A stretch of DNA of 64,000 nucleotides from positions 1,178,001 through 1,242,000 of the forward strand of contig CAWEVL010000011.1 in the NCBI GenBank assembly GCA_963812525.1. Direction: 5' to 3'. Below the pieces are notes generated by a model. That model saw only the letters and a program-made list of their open reading frames with translations, was not told the DNA's origin and searched no databases. Shown here in pieces: positions 18,393 to 27,275 of this stretch (the first letter of the stretch is position 1; each line of letters opens with the position of its first letter). Origin of the DNA: Bog-756 sp963812525. Lineage in GTDB: Bacteria > Actinomycetota > Acidimicrobiia > Acidimicrobiales > RAAP-2. The translations under genes and the position numbers were made by a program.

Positions 18393-18977
18393 ATGCCGAG
18401 ATTGGTAGATGCAGTGGTCCAACCGGGTGCGCTATCCGGTGCACGTCAGCCAGAAATCTCCATTGATGAACAGCTCCTCCTACGTCCGTGGGATGAAGCA
18501 GACGTTCCGGCCGTCGTTGCTGCCTACACCGAACAGGACATTCAGGCTTGGAACCTGTCATCGATGGACGATGCTGAAGCTCATGAGTGGATCAGATCGT
18601 GGGCCGCTACATGGGAGGCTGAGACAGACGCGTGTTGGGCCATTGCTGAACAGTCGGACCTCTCGGTCGTCGGTCGAGTTGCGCTGAGGCACATGCTCCT
18701 GTCTGCAGGATCGGCAGAAGTTACCTACTGGGTAGCGCCTCACGCTCGGCGGCGAGGAGCTGCGTCTGTTGCGACGATAGCGGTGAGCCAGTGGGCATTT
18801 GAAAGTCTCGGACTTCACCGATTGGAGCTGTTGCATTCCGTCCAAAACGTGCCGTCCTGCGGTGTTGCCGGTCGGGCACGATTTGTTCTGGAGGGCACCC
18901 GGAGAAGCTCTCTGCTACATGCCGACGGCTGGCACGACATGCACCTTCATGCGCTGATCAACCCCGCCGACACTTGA
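18393..18977 (+). CDS. RimJ/RimL-type GNAT acetyltransferase
   Basis: A 194-residue protein. L-L-L-R-P-W-D-E-A-D-V-P near residue 30 is the usual opening of RimJ/L proteins. V-A-P-H-A-R-R-R-G-A-A near 117 is the acetyl-CoA loop, and H-R-L-E-L-L-H-S-V-Q-N near 149 is the usual H-R-I-E-L strand, ending E-G-T-R-R. The frame is open upstream to 18180 but crosses a repeat copy, so ATG 18393 was chosen. The likely role is acetylation of an N-terminal amine of a protein or small molecule. Confidence 0.85.
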   Translation: MPRLVDAVVQPGALSGARQPEISIDEQLLLRPWDEADVPAVVAAYTEQDIQAWNLSSMDDAEAHEWIRSWAATWEAETDACWAIAEQSDLSVVGRVALRHMLLSAGSAEVTYWVAPHARRRGAASVATIAVSQWAFESLGLHRLELLHSVQNVPSCGVAGRARFVLEGTRRSSLLHADGWHDMHLHALINPADT

Positions 18978-19039
18978 AGGTCCCGGCCTGCCTCACATTG
19001 CCGGTCGGGTGGGGCAGTACGGCCAGTCCGAGCATCAGG

Positions 19040-19045
19040 TACATT
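19040..19045 (+). promoter_or_regulatory. -10-like TACATT, leaderless promoter
   Basis: TACATT ends 6 nt before ATG 19052. Confidence 0.5.
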
Positions 19046-19051
19046 CGACTC

Positions 19052-19426
19052 ATGGTCCTGTCGGGTGCAGCTTGGGCGGCAGTCACAGTGGACTGCGTCG
19101 AGCCACGGAGGGTGTCTGAGTTCTGGAGCCGCTTGCTCGATGCGCCGGTGCGAACGATTGGGCTTCCCGGATGGATCAGAATCGGACCCACTGCTCCCGG
19201 CGGTCCAGCCATTACCTTTCAGCCAGTCTCCGAGGAGAAGGTCGGCAAGACTCGCATCCATCTAGACATCTGGGTGGACCAGCTGGATGTCACAATTGCC
19301 CTCATCCACGACCTTGGCGGGAGGTCCACTGGCGAGACCCACCTCTACGACGAAGGCACGGTGGTCGTCATGCTCGACGTTGAGGGAAACGAATTCTGTC
19401 TGGTCGGCCCCCCTAGGTCCAGCTGA
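19052..19426 (+). CDS. VOC-family (glyoxalase-like) protein
   Basis: A 124-residue single VOC module. V-D-C-V-E-P-R-R-V-S-E-F-W is the usual first strand-helix of the Glyoxalase_6 type, R-I-H-L-D-I-W-V follows near residue 68, and V-M-L-D-V-E-G-N-E-F-C closes the fold. Chosen start ATG 19052 has a TACATT box 6 nt upstream; the longer frame from 18974 overlaps the previous stop and is less likely. Confidence 0.8.
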   Translation: MVLSGAAWAAVTVDCVEPRRVSEFWSRLLDAPVRTIGLPGWIRIGPTAPGGPAITFQPVSEEKVGKTRIHLDIWVDQLDVTIALIHDLGGRSTGETHLYDEGTVVVMLDVEGNEFCLVGPPRSS

Positions 19427-19493
19427 CGAAGACTGCACCTGACCGGCTCGGTGACGACTGTCGAGCCGTGGCTAGCTCCGCTTCTGTCCTCTA

Positions 19494-19790
19494 GGGGGCC
19501 AACAGCTTCGCAGATGCTCTGGCAATTGCAGAGGGTATCGGCGTGAGTTCACTCAATGGGAGCAGGCACTTCGCACCCTGACCTGTCCGGCTCAGTACCT
19601 CCTTGGAACCAAGGTGGTACGGGGACCAAACGGACCGCTAACTCAAGAAGCTCGCTGGGCAACTGCTGAACTGATCGTCAATTCTGAATCCCCTAGTAAA
19701 GGCGCAATGGATCAGCGGTGGACACAGCATGGCTCGCACAACGCTCTCAATGTCGCCAGAGCCATAATCAGGCTTGATCCTAAGACCTAG
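19494..19790 (+). pseudogene. Unrecognised frameshifted gene remnant
   Basis: Two overlapping plus frames both read like protein: N-S-F-A-D-A-L-A-I-A-E-G up to about 19545, then a longer one with F-T-Q-W-E-Q-A-L-R-T-L-T-C-P-A-Q-Y-L-L-G to the TAG at 19788. The second has no early start codon. A decayed single gene with one frameshift is the simplest reading. A hydrolase-like C-terminus is possible but not shown. Confidence 0.3.
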
Positions 19791-19844
19791 GACAAGGTTG
19801 GGTTGGTAATCCTGGAACGACAACCTGCCTTGCACTGCCCCACT

Positions 19845-20045
19845 CCCGCCGGGCGAGTCGGACACTCTGGCCGTTCTGGGCGCCACTCTCCTCTCCCTGT
19901 CCGACGGCCGGTCGTTGTGACCACTCAGGACACCTACGGCTGTGGGCATCTGATTGGCAGATTCGCCGATCCTCCAAACGCAGGACGGCCAGGGTTGATG
20001 CCAAGGAGCCCGACTGCTTCCATGCGAGGCTGTGCACAACACAGC
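19845..20045 (+). repeat. Dispersed structured repeat, copy with decayed 3' arm
   Basis: The 5' arm GGCCGTTCTGGGC is at 19869-19881. The hairpin region at 19919-19946 keeps ACTCAGGACACCTACGGCT but its stem is weakened. The 3' arm is decayed, while a tail ending with GTGCACAACAC is still recognisable. Confidence 0.55.
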
Positions 20046-20198
20046 AGTGCCCTCAGAGCCCAGACATCGACACGGGCCGGACAGCCGGCGAGGACCACTC
20101 GACCCGCACGGCGACCCGCTCTCAGGGGCCGAAGCCGGAAGTGGTCGGTGGGCTACCATGCTCTCCACCGGAGGGATGGACAAAGCAGGGGGAGGGTC

Positions 20199-21731
20199 AT
20201 GACCGACGTCATCGTTGAACGATCGACCTCCGAGCCATCCGAACCCACCCCGAAGCGGCTCGTGGACCACCTGGACCCACGGTTGGTCACCGCCCTCACG
20301 GTCATCGGGTTCGGCCTGCCCATCCTCGGCTACTTCTGGATCGTCGCCGACTTCAGTGTCAACGTGATCTATGGCGACCAGCTCAGTGACGTCAACGTGA
20401 TCAGGGCATCCTACGGACACCTCATCCCGTGGGAGGCCCTCTGGGCGCAGTACCAGACCAACCGACTGTTCTTCCCGAACCTGATCGTGGTGCTCCTGGC
20501 CCACACCACCCACTTCAACATCCGGCTCGAGGTACTCCTGAGCGCCACCATGCTTCTGGTGGCCACGGCGCTCGTGGTCTGGACGCACAAGCGCCGGTCG
20601 CCGTCGACGCCCTGGCTCTACTACTGCCCGGTCGCGGTGCTGACCTTCTCCCTGGTCCAGTACGAGGACTCGCTCTTCGGCTACCAGATGGCGTGGTATT
20701 TGGTGCTTCTCTCGCTGGCGGTGTCCTTGGCCCTCCTCGATCGCAAGTCGTTGACCTGGCTCACGATGATCGGGGCGATCGCGGCGGCGATCATCGGCAG
20801 CTTCTCATCGTTCCAAGGACTGCTCATCTGGCCTACCGGTCTGGTCCTCCTGTACCACCGACGGCGGAGCTGGCCCTTCGTCGTGGCATGGATAGCTACG
20901 GGTGTGACCTCGACCGCGCTCTACTTCCGCAACCTCAATTTCAGCTACGGAAACAGCGGTCGCCACTATGTCGTCCACCACCTTTGGGCCTCCGTCAAGT
21001 TCTTCCTGTTGGCAATCGGAGACGTAGCCGGCTTCGGGGTGAGGCCAGGCCACGGGAACGACAACGTGCTGCAGTTCGGCGTCGTCATCGTCCTGCTGGC
21101 TATTGCTTCGATCGTGGCTTTCGGCCTCCGCCGTGATGACCACGGAGGGGGGCCGGTCGGTGTGGCCTTGATCTGTTTTGGGTTGCTGTTTGCCGCCTCC
21201 ATCACCGAAGGCCGTAGCCAGCAGGGGCTCTGGGCAGCCAGTCAATCTCGCTACACCACCTTCGACCTCCTGATTCTCGTTGGGATCTACCTGGCGGTAC
21301 TCGGACGCCCCACCCTGTTGAGGAACGATCGGTCGCCACGCACCGATGGAGCCGACGAGAGCAGATCACGATCCGAGCGATGGCCAGCTGGCGTGGGCTG
21401 GGCCGGGCGGCACACCGACAGGGTGCTTCTCGTGGCGCGGCTGGTCGTCGTCTTTGTCATCACCGTCCAGGTGCTCGTCGGGCTCCCAAATGCCCGAAAG
21501 GGTATACGGGGCGACCACAACGGCTATGTCATTGCCGCCCGGGTGGCCAGCACCATCGACCAGCAGCCGGACGCCAATGTCCGAGCCGGCCTGGAGCCGT
21601 TTTGGCCTCCTGCCTACACGCGGCAAGAGGTACGGACGGCGAAGCGACTGCAGCTCAGCCTCTTCGCCCGCGAGCCATTCGCCCTCGGGTTGTCGGACCC
21701 GGTGCGCCCCTGGTCAGAGTCGAGAGGATGA
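20199..21731 (+). CDS. Polytopic membrane protein, GT-C glycosyltransferase-like
   Basis: A 510-residue protein with about ten to twelve hydrophobic helices. After the first helix comes an acidic loop (V-I-Y-G-D-Q-L-S-D-V) and then N-R-L-F-F-P-N-L-I-V, as in GT-C enzymes where the catalytic Asp lies in the first outer loop. A further conserved block is G-S-F-S-S-F-Q-G-L-L-I-W-P near residue 200. It is clearly paralogous to 32314-34098. GGGGGAGG precedes ATG 20199; the frame upstream to 19803 covers a repeat and is rejected. Glycosyl transfer is inference. Confidence 0.7.
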   Translation: MTDVIVERSTSEPSEPTPKRLVDHLDPRLVTALTVIGFGLPILGYFWIVADFSVNVIYGDQLSDVNVIRASYGHLIPWEALWAQYQTNRLFFPNLIVVLLAHTTHFNIRLEVLLSATMLLVATALVVWTHKRRSPSTPWLYYCPVAVLTFSLVQYEDSLFGYQMAWYLVLLSLAVSLALLDRKSLTWLTMIGAIAAAIIGSFSSFQGLLIWPTGLVLLYHRRRSWPFVVAWIATGVTSTALYFRNLNFSYGNSGRHYVVHHLWASVKFFLLAIGDVAGFGVRPGHGNDNVLQFGVVIVLLAIASIVAFGLRRDDHGGGPVGVALICFGLLFAASITEGRSQQGLWAASQSRYTTFDLLILVGIYLAVLGRPTLLRNDRSPRTDGADESRSRSERWPAGVGWAGRHTDRVLLVARLVVVFVITVQVLVGLPNARKGIRGDHNGYVIAARVASTIDQQPDANVRAGLEPFWPPAYTRQEVRTAKRLQLSLFAREPFALGLSDPVRPWSESRG

Positions 21732-21908
21732 TCGGGATACCTTGACAAGGGCTTCGCGGATCAACCTGAGACGAACAGAGACAGAAGCCGGGCCGGCTTA
21801 CCTGGGGGCACCGCAAGACAGACCGACGGACCGTAAGCCGATCGGGATTCAGAACATCTGGAGCTCGCTTGGCGAGCCATCGAAGATGGCGCGGCGGACG
21901 TCGATTGT

Positions 21909-22634
21909 TCAGGCCTGCTCGGTGCGTGCAGCGTCGGCCACGGCACCGCGTGCCCTGCCCTTCTTAGTGAAGTAGCGGCCGATGGCGATCGATCCCACGA
22001 GGCCCAGCACGACCGCGACCACGGGCAGGAGTTGGTCGTAGTTATAAGCGGTGGCGTAAGCGGTCTGGCGAATAATCAGCGCGGTGATAGCTGCTTGGAT
22101 CAGGAACACTGTCGCCCAGAGATAGCTGGTGACGTACATCCCTCTGCGGAAGTCGGGATAGGCATCCCACATGGTGTCGAATGTTGACATCCCGTCATGG
22201 GTGCCGTCCGTGCCATACCGCTGAGCCAAGTAGAACGCGACAGGTTTGTGTACCAGGACGCATGAGCCTAGGAAGACCAGACCGATCAGGGCCGTTGCCG
22301 CGCAGTCCTTGTAAAGCAGCACCTTGGGGGTGGTACTGCCGATCAGGGCGATGACCGCGGAGATGAAGGTGAACGTGAAGATGGCGGCCGAGGCTCCGCT
22401 GAACTTGCGGGCCTTGATCCAGATCGCGAATCCACCGAGGACTGGGGCGATGCTGCCGACCAGGTAGCTAACCACGTCGCTGGCGCCCATTCGTTGAGCG
22501 AAGTGGAACAGCGTGATACTGCCGCCGATCTCGAGGACCGTGACCAAGACGTTGAAAGGCAGACCCTTCTTGGCCGGGTGCTGGGTGAGTCCAAGAGCAA
22601 TCTGGTCGTGCACCGACGGCGCGTTGGAGACCAT
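21909..22634 (-). CDS. VC0807-like integral membrane protein
   Basis: A 241-residue protein with six to seven helices and a basic, Ala-rich tail. Features fitting the VC0807/DUF3159-like group are L-P-F-N-V-L near residue 25, V-G-S-I-A-P-V-L-G-G-F-A-I-W near 59 and a P-K-V-L-L-Y-K-D motif between helices. The function is unknown. A TACACT box lies 6 nt before the ATG. It converges with the GT-C-like gene. Confidence 0.65.
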   Translation of the reverse strand: MVSNAPSVHDQIALGLTQHPAKKGLPFNVLVTVLEIGGSITLFHFAQRMGASDVVSYLVGSIAPVLGGFAIWIKARKFSGASAAIFTFTFISAVIALIGSTTPKVLLYKDCAATALIGLVFLGSCVLVHKPVAFYLAQRYGTDGTHDGMSTFDTMWDAYPDFRRGMYVTSYLWATVFLIQAAITALIIRQTAYATAYNYDQLLPVVAVVLGLVGSIAIGRYFTKKGRARGAVADAARTEQA

Positions 22635-22640
22635 GACCCA

Positions 22641-22646
22641 AGTGTA
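22641..22646 (-). promoter_or_regulatory. -10-like TACACT, leaderless promoter
   Basis: TACACT ends 6 nt before the ATG at 22634 on the minus strand. Confidence 0.55.
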
Positions 22647-22765
22647 CGGGCAACCTATGACCGAGATATTCTGAGCGGTGCAGTCGGCCTCAAGGACTCC
22701 TTGACCATCCCCTATCGCTCATTGGGTGGGATACCTACGGGTACTCTTTTGCGGGGAGGCCAGGC

Positions 22766-23509
22766 TCAACCGCCCCCCATCGGTTGACGAAAGAATAGGT
22801 CTATCCAATGGGCCGTCATCGCAACCACCAGGGTCAATCTCGTGTCCACCTCTACAGGCGATGGAATCACAATTTGGACCTTCCGGAGGTCCGATGGGTT
22901 GTTGTGAAGTGTTCTGACAGTCAGAGCAGGATCGCTGAATCGGTAGAGCGCATGACAAGTTCCAGAGTCATCGATTGCGGACATCACGGAGTTCCCGGGC
23001 TTGGTTCCTCGCATGCCAAACCGATAGGTCGCTCCCCCCACGACTGTGATTTGACCGACTCGCCCGAATTTCGCAGAAATGTCCTCCCTGAGTACCGGCT
23101 CCCGAGTTGCCGCATCAACCAGGACCATCTCCCGATTGCGTCGCCATACGGGACCCGAGGATCGCCGCTCGAACCTTCTCTGGCCACCACCTAGTGAGGC
23201 TTCTATAGATCTGACCCGGAGTTGTGAGTTGAGGCGAACGCCAGCCAGCCTGTGGCCACTCGCCGTGACCAGGGCGTACCCATGTTTCGGAATCTTGTGA
23301 AGGAGAACCTGAGTTCCAGATGTGTTCGGAAGCCGCCGCCATTCGCGCTCGTTCTCGTCCCAGTCGCGCCAAGAATCGGCGTTAGCCCAGTTCTCTGAGT
23401 TTCCTTCTGCCCTGTCCCCCATACTCACAGATACTACTTTCGCCAGCTGATCTTCACCTCTATGTGACGCGCGTATTAACTCTTCGCTATCCGGTCCCAT
23501 TTGGTCCAT
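22766..23509 (-). CDS. Uncharacterised protein, scramblase/LURP-like beta-barrel suspected
   Basis: A 247-residue soluble protein. The pattern of alternating beta-strands (M-V-L-V-D-A-A-T-R-E-P-V-L-R near residue 130, I-T-V-V-G-G-A-T-Y-R-F-G-M-R near 154) recalls tubby/LURP-one-like folds, but this is a guess from appearance. Start ATG 23509 is chosen because TACTAT lies 7 nt upstream; ATG 23422 is an alternative with TAGTAT 8 nt upstream. It is divergent from the DUF2510 gene at 23562, 52 bp away. Confidence 0.55.
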   Translation of the reverse strand: MDQMGPDSEELIRASHRGEDQLAKVVSVSMGDRAEGNSENWANADSWRDWDENEREWRRLPNTSGTQVLLHKIPKHGYALVTASGHRLAGVRLNSQLRVRSIEASLGGGQRRFERRSSGPVWRRNREMVLVDAATREPVLREDISAKFGRVGQITVVGGATYRFGMRGTKPGNSVMSAIDDSGTCHALYRFSDPALTVRTLHNNPSDLRKVQIVIPSPVEVDTRLTLVVAMTAHWIDLFFRQPMGGG

Positions 23510-23516
23510 CGGCCCA

Positions 23517-23522
23517 ATAGTA
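23517..23522 (-). promoter_or_regulatory. -10-like TACTAT, leaderless promoter
   Basis: TACTAT ends 7 nt before ATG 23509 on the minus strand, inside the short divergent gap. Confidence 0.5.
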
Positions 23523-23561
23523 TTTGGAGAAGCACAGGCGGGTCGACGGGAGGCGGAACCC

Positions 23562-23723
23562 ATGTCCGACACATACAGGGCTCGTGAGGCACACAGGCCA
23601 CCGGGGGTCTCAGCGGTACCGGCTTGGTATCCCGATCCCGAGGATGACTGCAGACTTCGGTGGTGGGACGGTTTCAAATGGACTGAGCTCGTGAGCGAGC
23701 CTTCGAATCCGGCGGGGGTCTAG
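23562..23723 (+). CDS. DUF2510-only small protein
   Basis: A 53-residue protein. The C-terminal half is a compact DUF2510 motif: P-A-W-Y-P-D-P-E-D-D, then L-R-W-W-D-G-F-K-W-T-E. GGGAGGCGG lies at the right distance before the ATG. DUF2510 is normally attached to membrane proteins, so a free copy is unusual. It is divergent from 22766-23509 and could interact with the membrane proteins carrying similar tags. Confidence 0.65.
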   Translation: MSDTYRAREAHRPPGVSAVPAWYPDPEDDCRLRWWDGFKWTELVSEPSNPAGV

Positions 23724-23839
23724 CGGTCAGCGGGTAAGTCCGCCTGGAATGCACGGATTGCTACCCTCCGGACGATGACGCCGAACACCTTCGCCGCCTT
23801 CCTGGCCAGTGCTTCGGCGTCGTCCACTCAGATGCTGGG

Positions 23840-24031
23840 TCAGGGAGCGTCAGGTCCCTTCCCCTTGTAACCCAATAACCTCAGGACCCAAATTCCCAGC
23901 CGACTGGGCCTCTTCGCTCGCCGAGCCGCGAGAGCCTCTTCTTCATGACCCCCTGTGACGTGGTAGTCGCGGCCGGTGTAGCCCCTCCGGTAGTAGGGCG
24001 GACCGTGGACTCGACCGGGTTCCTTTCCCAC
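23840..24031 (-). CDS. Small basic protein, uncharacterised
   Basis: A 63-residue protein starting at GTG with a TACCCT box 7 nt upstream. The N-terminal half is rich in Tyr and Arg (P-P-Y-Y-R-R-G-Y-T-G-R-D-Y), the C-terminal half is a basic amphipathic helix (A-L-A-A-R-R-A-K-R-P-S-R-L). No family recognised. Confidence 0.45.
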   Translation of the reverse strand: MGKEPGRVHGPPYYRRGYTGRDYHVTGGHEEEALAARRAKRPSRLGIWVLRLLGYKGKGPDAP

Positions 24032-24324
24032 GGTTACAAGGGTACTCTCGGTCGTCCATGCCCACTGATTCCGAACGTCGATCCTTTGGTAGCGCGCCTG
24101 CCCCTAACGCCCTGTAGTGCCCGTGCGGTCGGTCCTTCGATACTTCGGCTCCGGGGCTCGTCCTGAGATTTGATCCGACCGTCAGGAACGAGTGCAGTCG
24201 GCCCAGCGTCAGAGATCCACCGGGCCCCATAGCAACCGCTCGGGTTACTGACTCGGGCAGATTTCATCTGGGTGGCTTAAGGACATGTCCCGGTAGGGTC
24301 CCAGTCAAGGAAGGAGGTCGGCGA

Positions 24325-24741
24325 ATGAGCGACGTCGAGGACTGGAACCGCAAGATCATCGAGGAGTTTCGGGCGAAGGAGGGCAAGGTGGGTGGACCAT
24401 TCGCTGGCGCCCCAGTCCTGCTCCTTCACACTTCGGGGGCCAAGACGGGCCGGGAGCGGGTGAACCCGATGATGTACCTGGATCTTGATGGGCACCGCTA
24501 CGTCTTTGCATCCAAATCCGGTGCTGACACGAACCCGGACTGGTACTGGAACCTTGTGGCCCATCCCGACGTGACCGTAGAGGTAGGAACCGAGACATAC
24601 GAAGCCTCGGCCGTGCCGGTGACCCGGGACGATCGGGATCGGATCTACGCCGAACAGGCTCGCCGATACCCTGGGTTCGCCGAGTATGAGCAGAACACGA
24701 GCCGGGTCATACCGGTGGTCGGACTCATCCCGAAGGGCTGA
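24325..24741 (+). CDS. F420-dependent nitroreductase-family (DDN-like) oxidoreductase
   Basis: A 138-residue protein with the family marks: L-L-L-H-T-S-G-A-K-T-G-R-E-R near residue 33, F-A-S-K-S-G-A-D-T-N-P-D-W-Y-W-N-L near 63, and I-P-V-V at the C-terminus. GGAGG stands about 8 nt before the ATG. The sibling at 2962-3396 is more divergent, so the two are unlikely to be a recent duplication. Substrate unknown. Confidence 0.9.
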   Translation: MSDVEDWNRKIIEEFRAKEGKVGGPFAGAPVLLLHTSGAKTGRERVNPMMYLDLDGHRYVFASKSGADTNPDWYWNLVAHPDVTVEVGTETYEASAVPVTRDDRDRIYAEQARRYPGFAEYEQNTSRVIPVVGLIPKG

Positions 24742-24895
24742 CGGAGCACCCGGCTGTCCCGAACCACCCATAACCAGCGCCCGGTACGTGCCCATACCGG
24801 TCGGCCTGAGGTCCCTCCCCAATCCGGTTGGTCGGGAGTCGGGACTGCCTGGAGGGCGTCAGGCACAGTCCTGTGCAGAACTCCATTTTGGGTAT

Positions 24896-25096
24896 CTAGA
24901 TAACTGCGAATGCCAAAAAGGTTGGCGCGACCCATGCGACAAGCAACAGGACGGCTGAGGATGCCTTCCATCGACATCCTCTCCGGCGGAACAGCAACAC
25001 CGACCCGAAGATCAGGCCTAGCTCAACTGTCAACAAGATGAGCCCGAACATCACTGAATCGTAGGCCGAGTGGCATTGCGACCGCTCGCGGGTCAC
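24896..25096 (-). CDS. Small two-helix membrane protein
   Basis: A 66-residue protein with two hydrophobic helices (about 17-34 and 45-63) joined by a basic turn F-R-R-R-G-C-R-W-K. GTG 25096 is the suggested start; an inner ATG would give 51 residues. No family recognised. Confidence 0.45.
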   Translation of the reverse strand: MTRERSQCHSAYDSVMFGLILLTVELGLIFGSVLLFRRRGCRWKASSAVLLLVAWVAPTFLAFAVI

Positions 25097-25172
25097 CGGC
25101 CACCGCAGTAAGAGGTCGGGAGCTCGGAAGTGCCCCGACCGTTGGGAGCCGGACACCCAACCATCTCCCGTC

Positions 25173-25445
25173 TCATGGACTGGTCGGCGGTGTACAGTTT
25201 CCCGCCGGAAGACCGGGCGCGGTGGATGAAGGCACCATCATCTCTGTCACTCGGGCGAAGAGTCCCGTTGACCGCATCTCGTCAGCGACCGCGGACGCCA
25301 GACCGACAGAGACATTGGGCGTGAAGGTGAACGAATCGGTGTTGGACCCGCCTGACCCGCTAGGGACGCAGGATGTGTTGAGGTTTTGAAATCTCGTCAG
25401 GTACTGCTCACCGGCAGCTGAACCACCCGACTTCTCCACCACCAC
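25173..25445 (-). pseudogene. Exported-protein-like gene, probably frameshifted at its 5' end
   Basis: The minus-strand frame from GTG 25445 reads well (V-V-V-E-K-S-G-G-S, Q-Y-L-T-R-F-Q-N, F-T-F-T-P-N-V-S-V). It continues upstream to about 25520 without a start (S-V-W-G-V-V-A-S-A-A-T-C-Q-K). Before that a signal-peptide-like segment (L-T-V-L-V-V) is in a different frame. A one-base shift near 25520 would explain it. Unrecognised family. Confidence 0.35.
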
Positions 25446-25529
25446 AATCTCTTGGGGCTGTCCCGACGATTGCGCCTCAGCAGCCTTCTGGCACGTGGCG
25501 GCGGAGGCGACTACTCCCCAGACGCTGGC

Positions 25530-27025
25530 TTACGACTAGGACCGTCAAATCTTCTCTGGCCGTAGAACTCTCAAAGCAGGAGGACACCTCATCCTGATGG
25601 CGGTGCGACACGTGAGACAGAGGCTCGCCGGCACGGCCGAGAAAGCCACTGACCTCGAGGCTGGAGCCGGCATCGACAAAATGGCCAAGAAGGGTCGGGG
25701 ACACGGGGCTGCTCGTCTACGGGCTGGGCGAGCCAGGACCGACCAGAAGGGTTGGCGGGTGGGCTCGGGCTGGTCGAAGGCAGGTGCCCACTGGGAGGAA
25801 TTCGGAGACCGCTACGGCTGGGCCAGCGACAGGTGCTTCTGTACAAGTCGCAGAAGAAGAATTCTTAGCCACGAGGAGAGACCGCACCTGTGTTGACCTC
25901 GTGTGGAGATTTGTTTCGGCGCGCTATCTGCGAAATGCGTAGGCAGGACCACAGGCGCTCGCGGTCCTGGCTACAGGCGTCGGTTCCCGCCAACAGCGGG
26001 ACAATGGGTCAGTTGACGCGGCCTCAGACCACTGATTCCGAAGGTTCACATATTGGTACCTTTCGATTGTCCCGAGCCGGCCCTGGATCCGCCGCCAGAA
26101 TGACCGGTCCCCGCCGACTGAGTCATGTAGGCCGGCTCGGGGCCTACCTCAGAGCGGGGGCGGCGACCATTGCCCCCTGGCTTGTTCAACACAGAGCCGG
26201 CGTAGGCATGAATGATCCGTTGATCACCGACCCGAAGGCCGACCGAGGAACGATCCTGTGAGACTCGACCTGGTCTCGGGAGGCAGCCCTCTGGCGGCAC
26301 CCGGGTCCGCCCCCGAGGTCCCTGCCAGACCGGTTCCCGCCGGAGCAAAGACGATATGCCGCCGATGGAAGAGAGTGCAACTCAGAGTTGCCAACATGTG
26401 TAGCGGATGCAGCCTCGGCCGGCGGGAGGCGGAATCCCACCGGCTGAGGCCCATCCTACGAGGCGGCTACGTGCGGGATCGCCTCCGCCTAGACAAGAGG
26501 TTTACTACCAAACAAACGCTTGGTCACCTATTGCAGTCCATGGCAACATTCCTGGTGGTGCGGTGGTCCAGAACGGACGACTGCGGGCCCCTCGGGCATC
26601 GTGAGCGTGGCAGGCATCCGCGGGACCGGGTCCAGCTCCGCTCCTTGGCCATCTCTTCGGTCTATCCCCACCGACATCGCATTTTCAGACGAAGGACCTT
26701 GCGGTCCGGCAGAGGCTCAGGACGGCCTGAGGCGGTACGCCATGGTTGCAGCTCGCTCGCCGGGATTTCCGTGGAGATCATCGGGACAGGTCGCCGGTGC
26801 AACTTCAACGTCTCAAATCGGGATGACCTCCAATACTGCGACGCAAATCTCACAGCCTCCGGATACAGCAGTTAGATCCTGGCGGAGGCATTGCGCGAAC
26901 CGTGACCGAGCAAAGTGCCCGGGCACTCGCCCGAGGTTCTTTTCCTCTCGTGAAGGAGTCGAATACCTGTGTCAACGTCCATTGTCTTTGATGCTACCGA
27001 TAGCAATTGTCAAGAAACGGCCGCC
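25530..27025. other. Gene-poor stretch, about 1.5 kb
   Basis: Several open frames of 60-200 codons exist on both strands, but none has a recognised family, a good start or convincing composition. A fragment with V-V-Q-N-G-R-L near 26560 may be old coding sequence. Confidence 0.4.
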
Positions 27026-27215
27026 CGAACGCCGGGCCAGTCGGGCGCCCCGGGCCGTTCTGGGCACCACGCTCCTCGCTCTCTCCCACGGCGGTTCATC
27101 GTGACCACGGGACGCCAACGGCTGACGTCATGGGCTCGATCTCAGCTCAGTGGCAGGCCAAGGCCACCCCGGATGGACTTCATGGCGCCCTGCCCTCCAA
27201 CGGCACCGTCGGGGA
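27026..27215 (+). repeat. Dispersed structured repeat, copy
   Basis: The 5' arm GGCCGTTCTGGGC is at 27053-27065. The hairpin segment (27102 onward, CCACGG/CTGACG) has lost two pairs. The tail GGACTTCATGGCGCCCTGCC and CCAACGGCAC is well kept. It is followed by the phosphotransferase gene. Confidence 0.6.
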
Positions 27216-27262
27216 TATCACTTACATCCACGCCGAGGCGGCTTTGAATCCCAATAGGCACC

Positions 27263-27268
27263 TACCAT
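27263..27268 (+). promoter_or_regulatory. -10-like TACCAT, leaderless promoter
   Basis: TACCAT ends 7 nt before ATG 27276 and contains the alternative ATG at 27267, which favours 27276 as the real start. Confidence 0.45.
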
Positions 27269-27275
27269 GGCTGGG

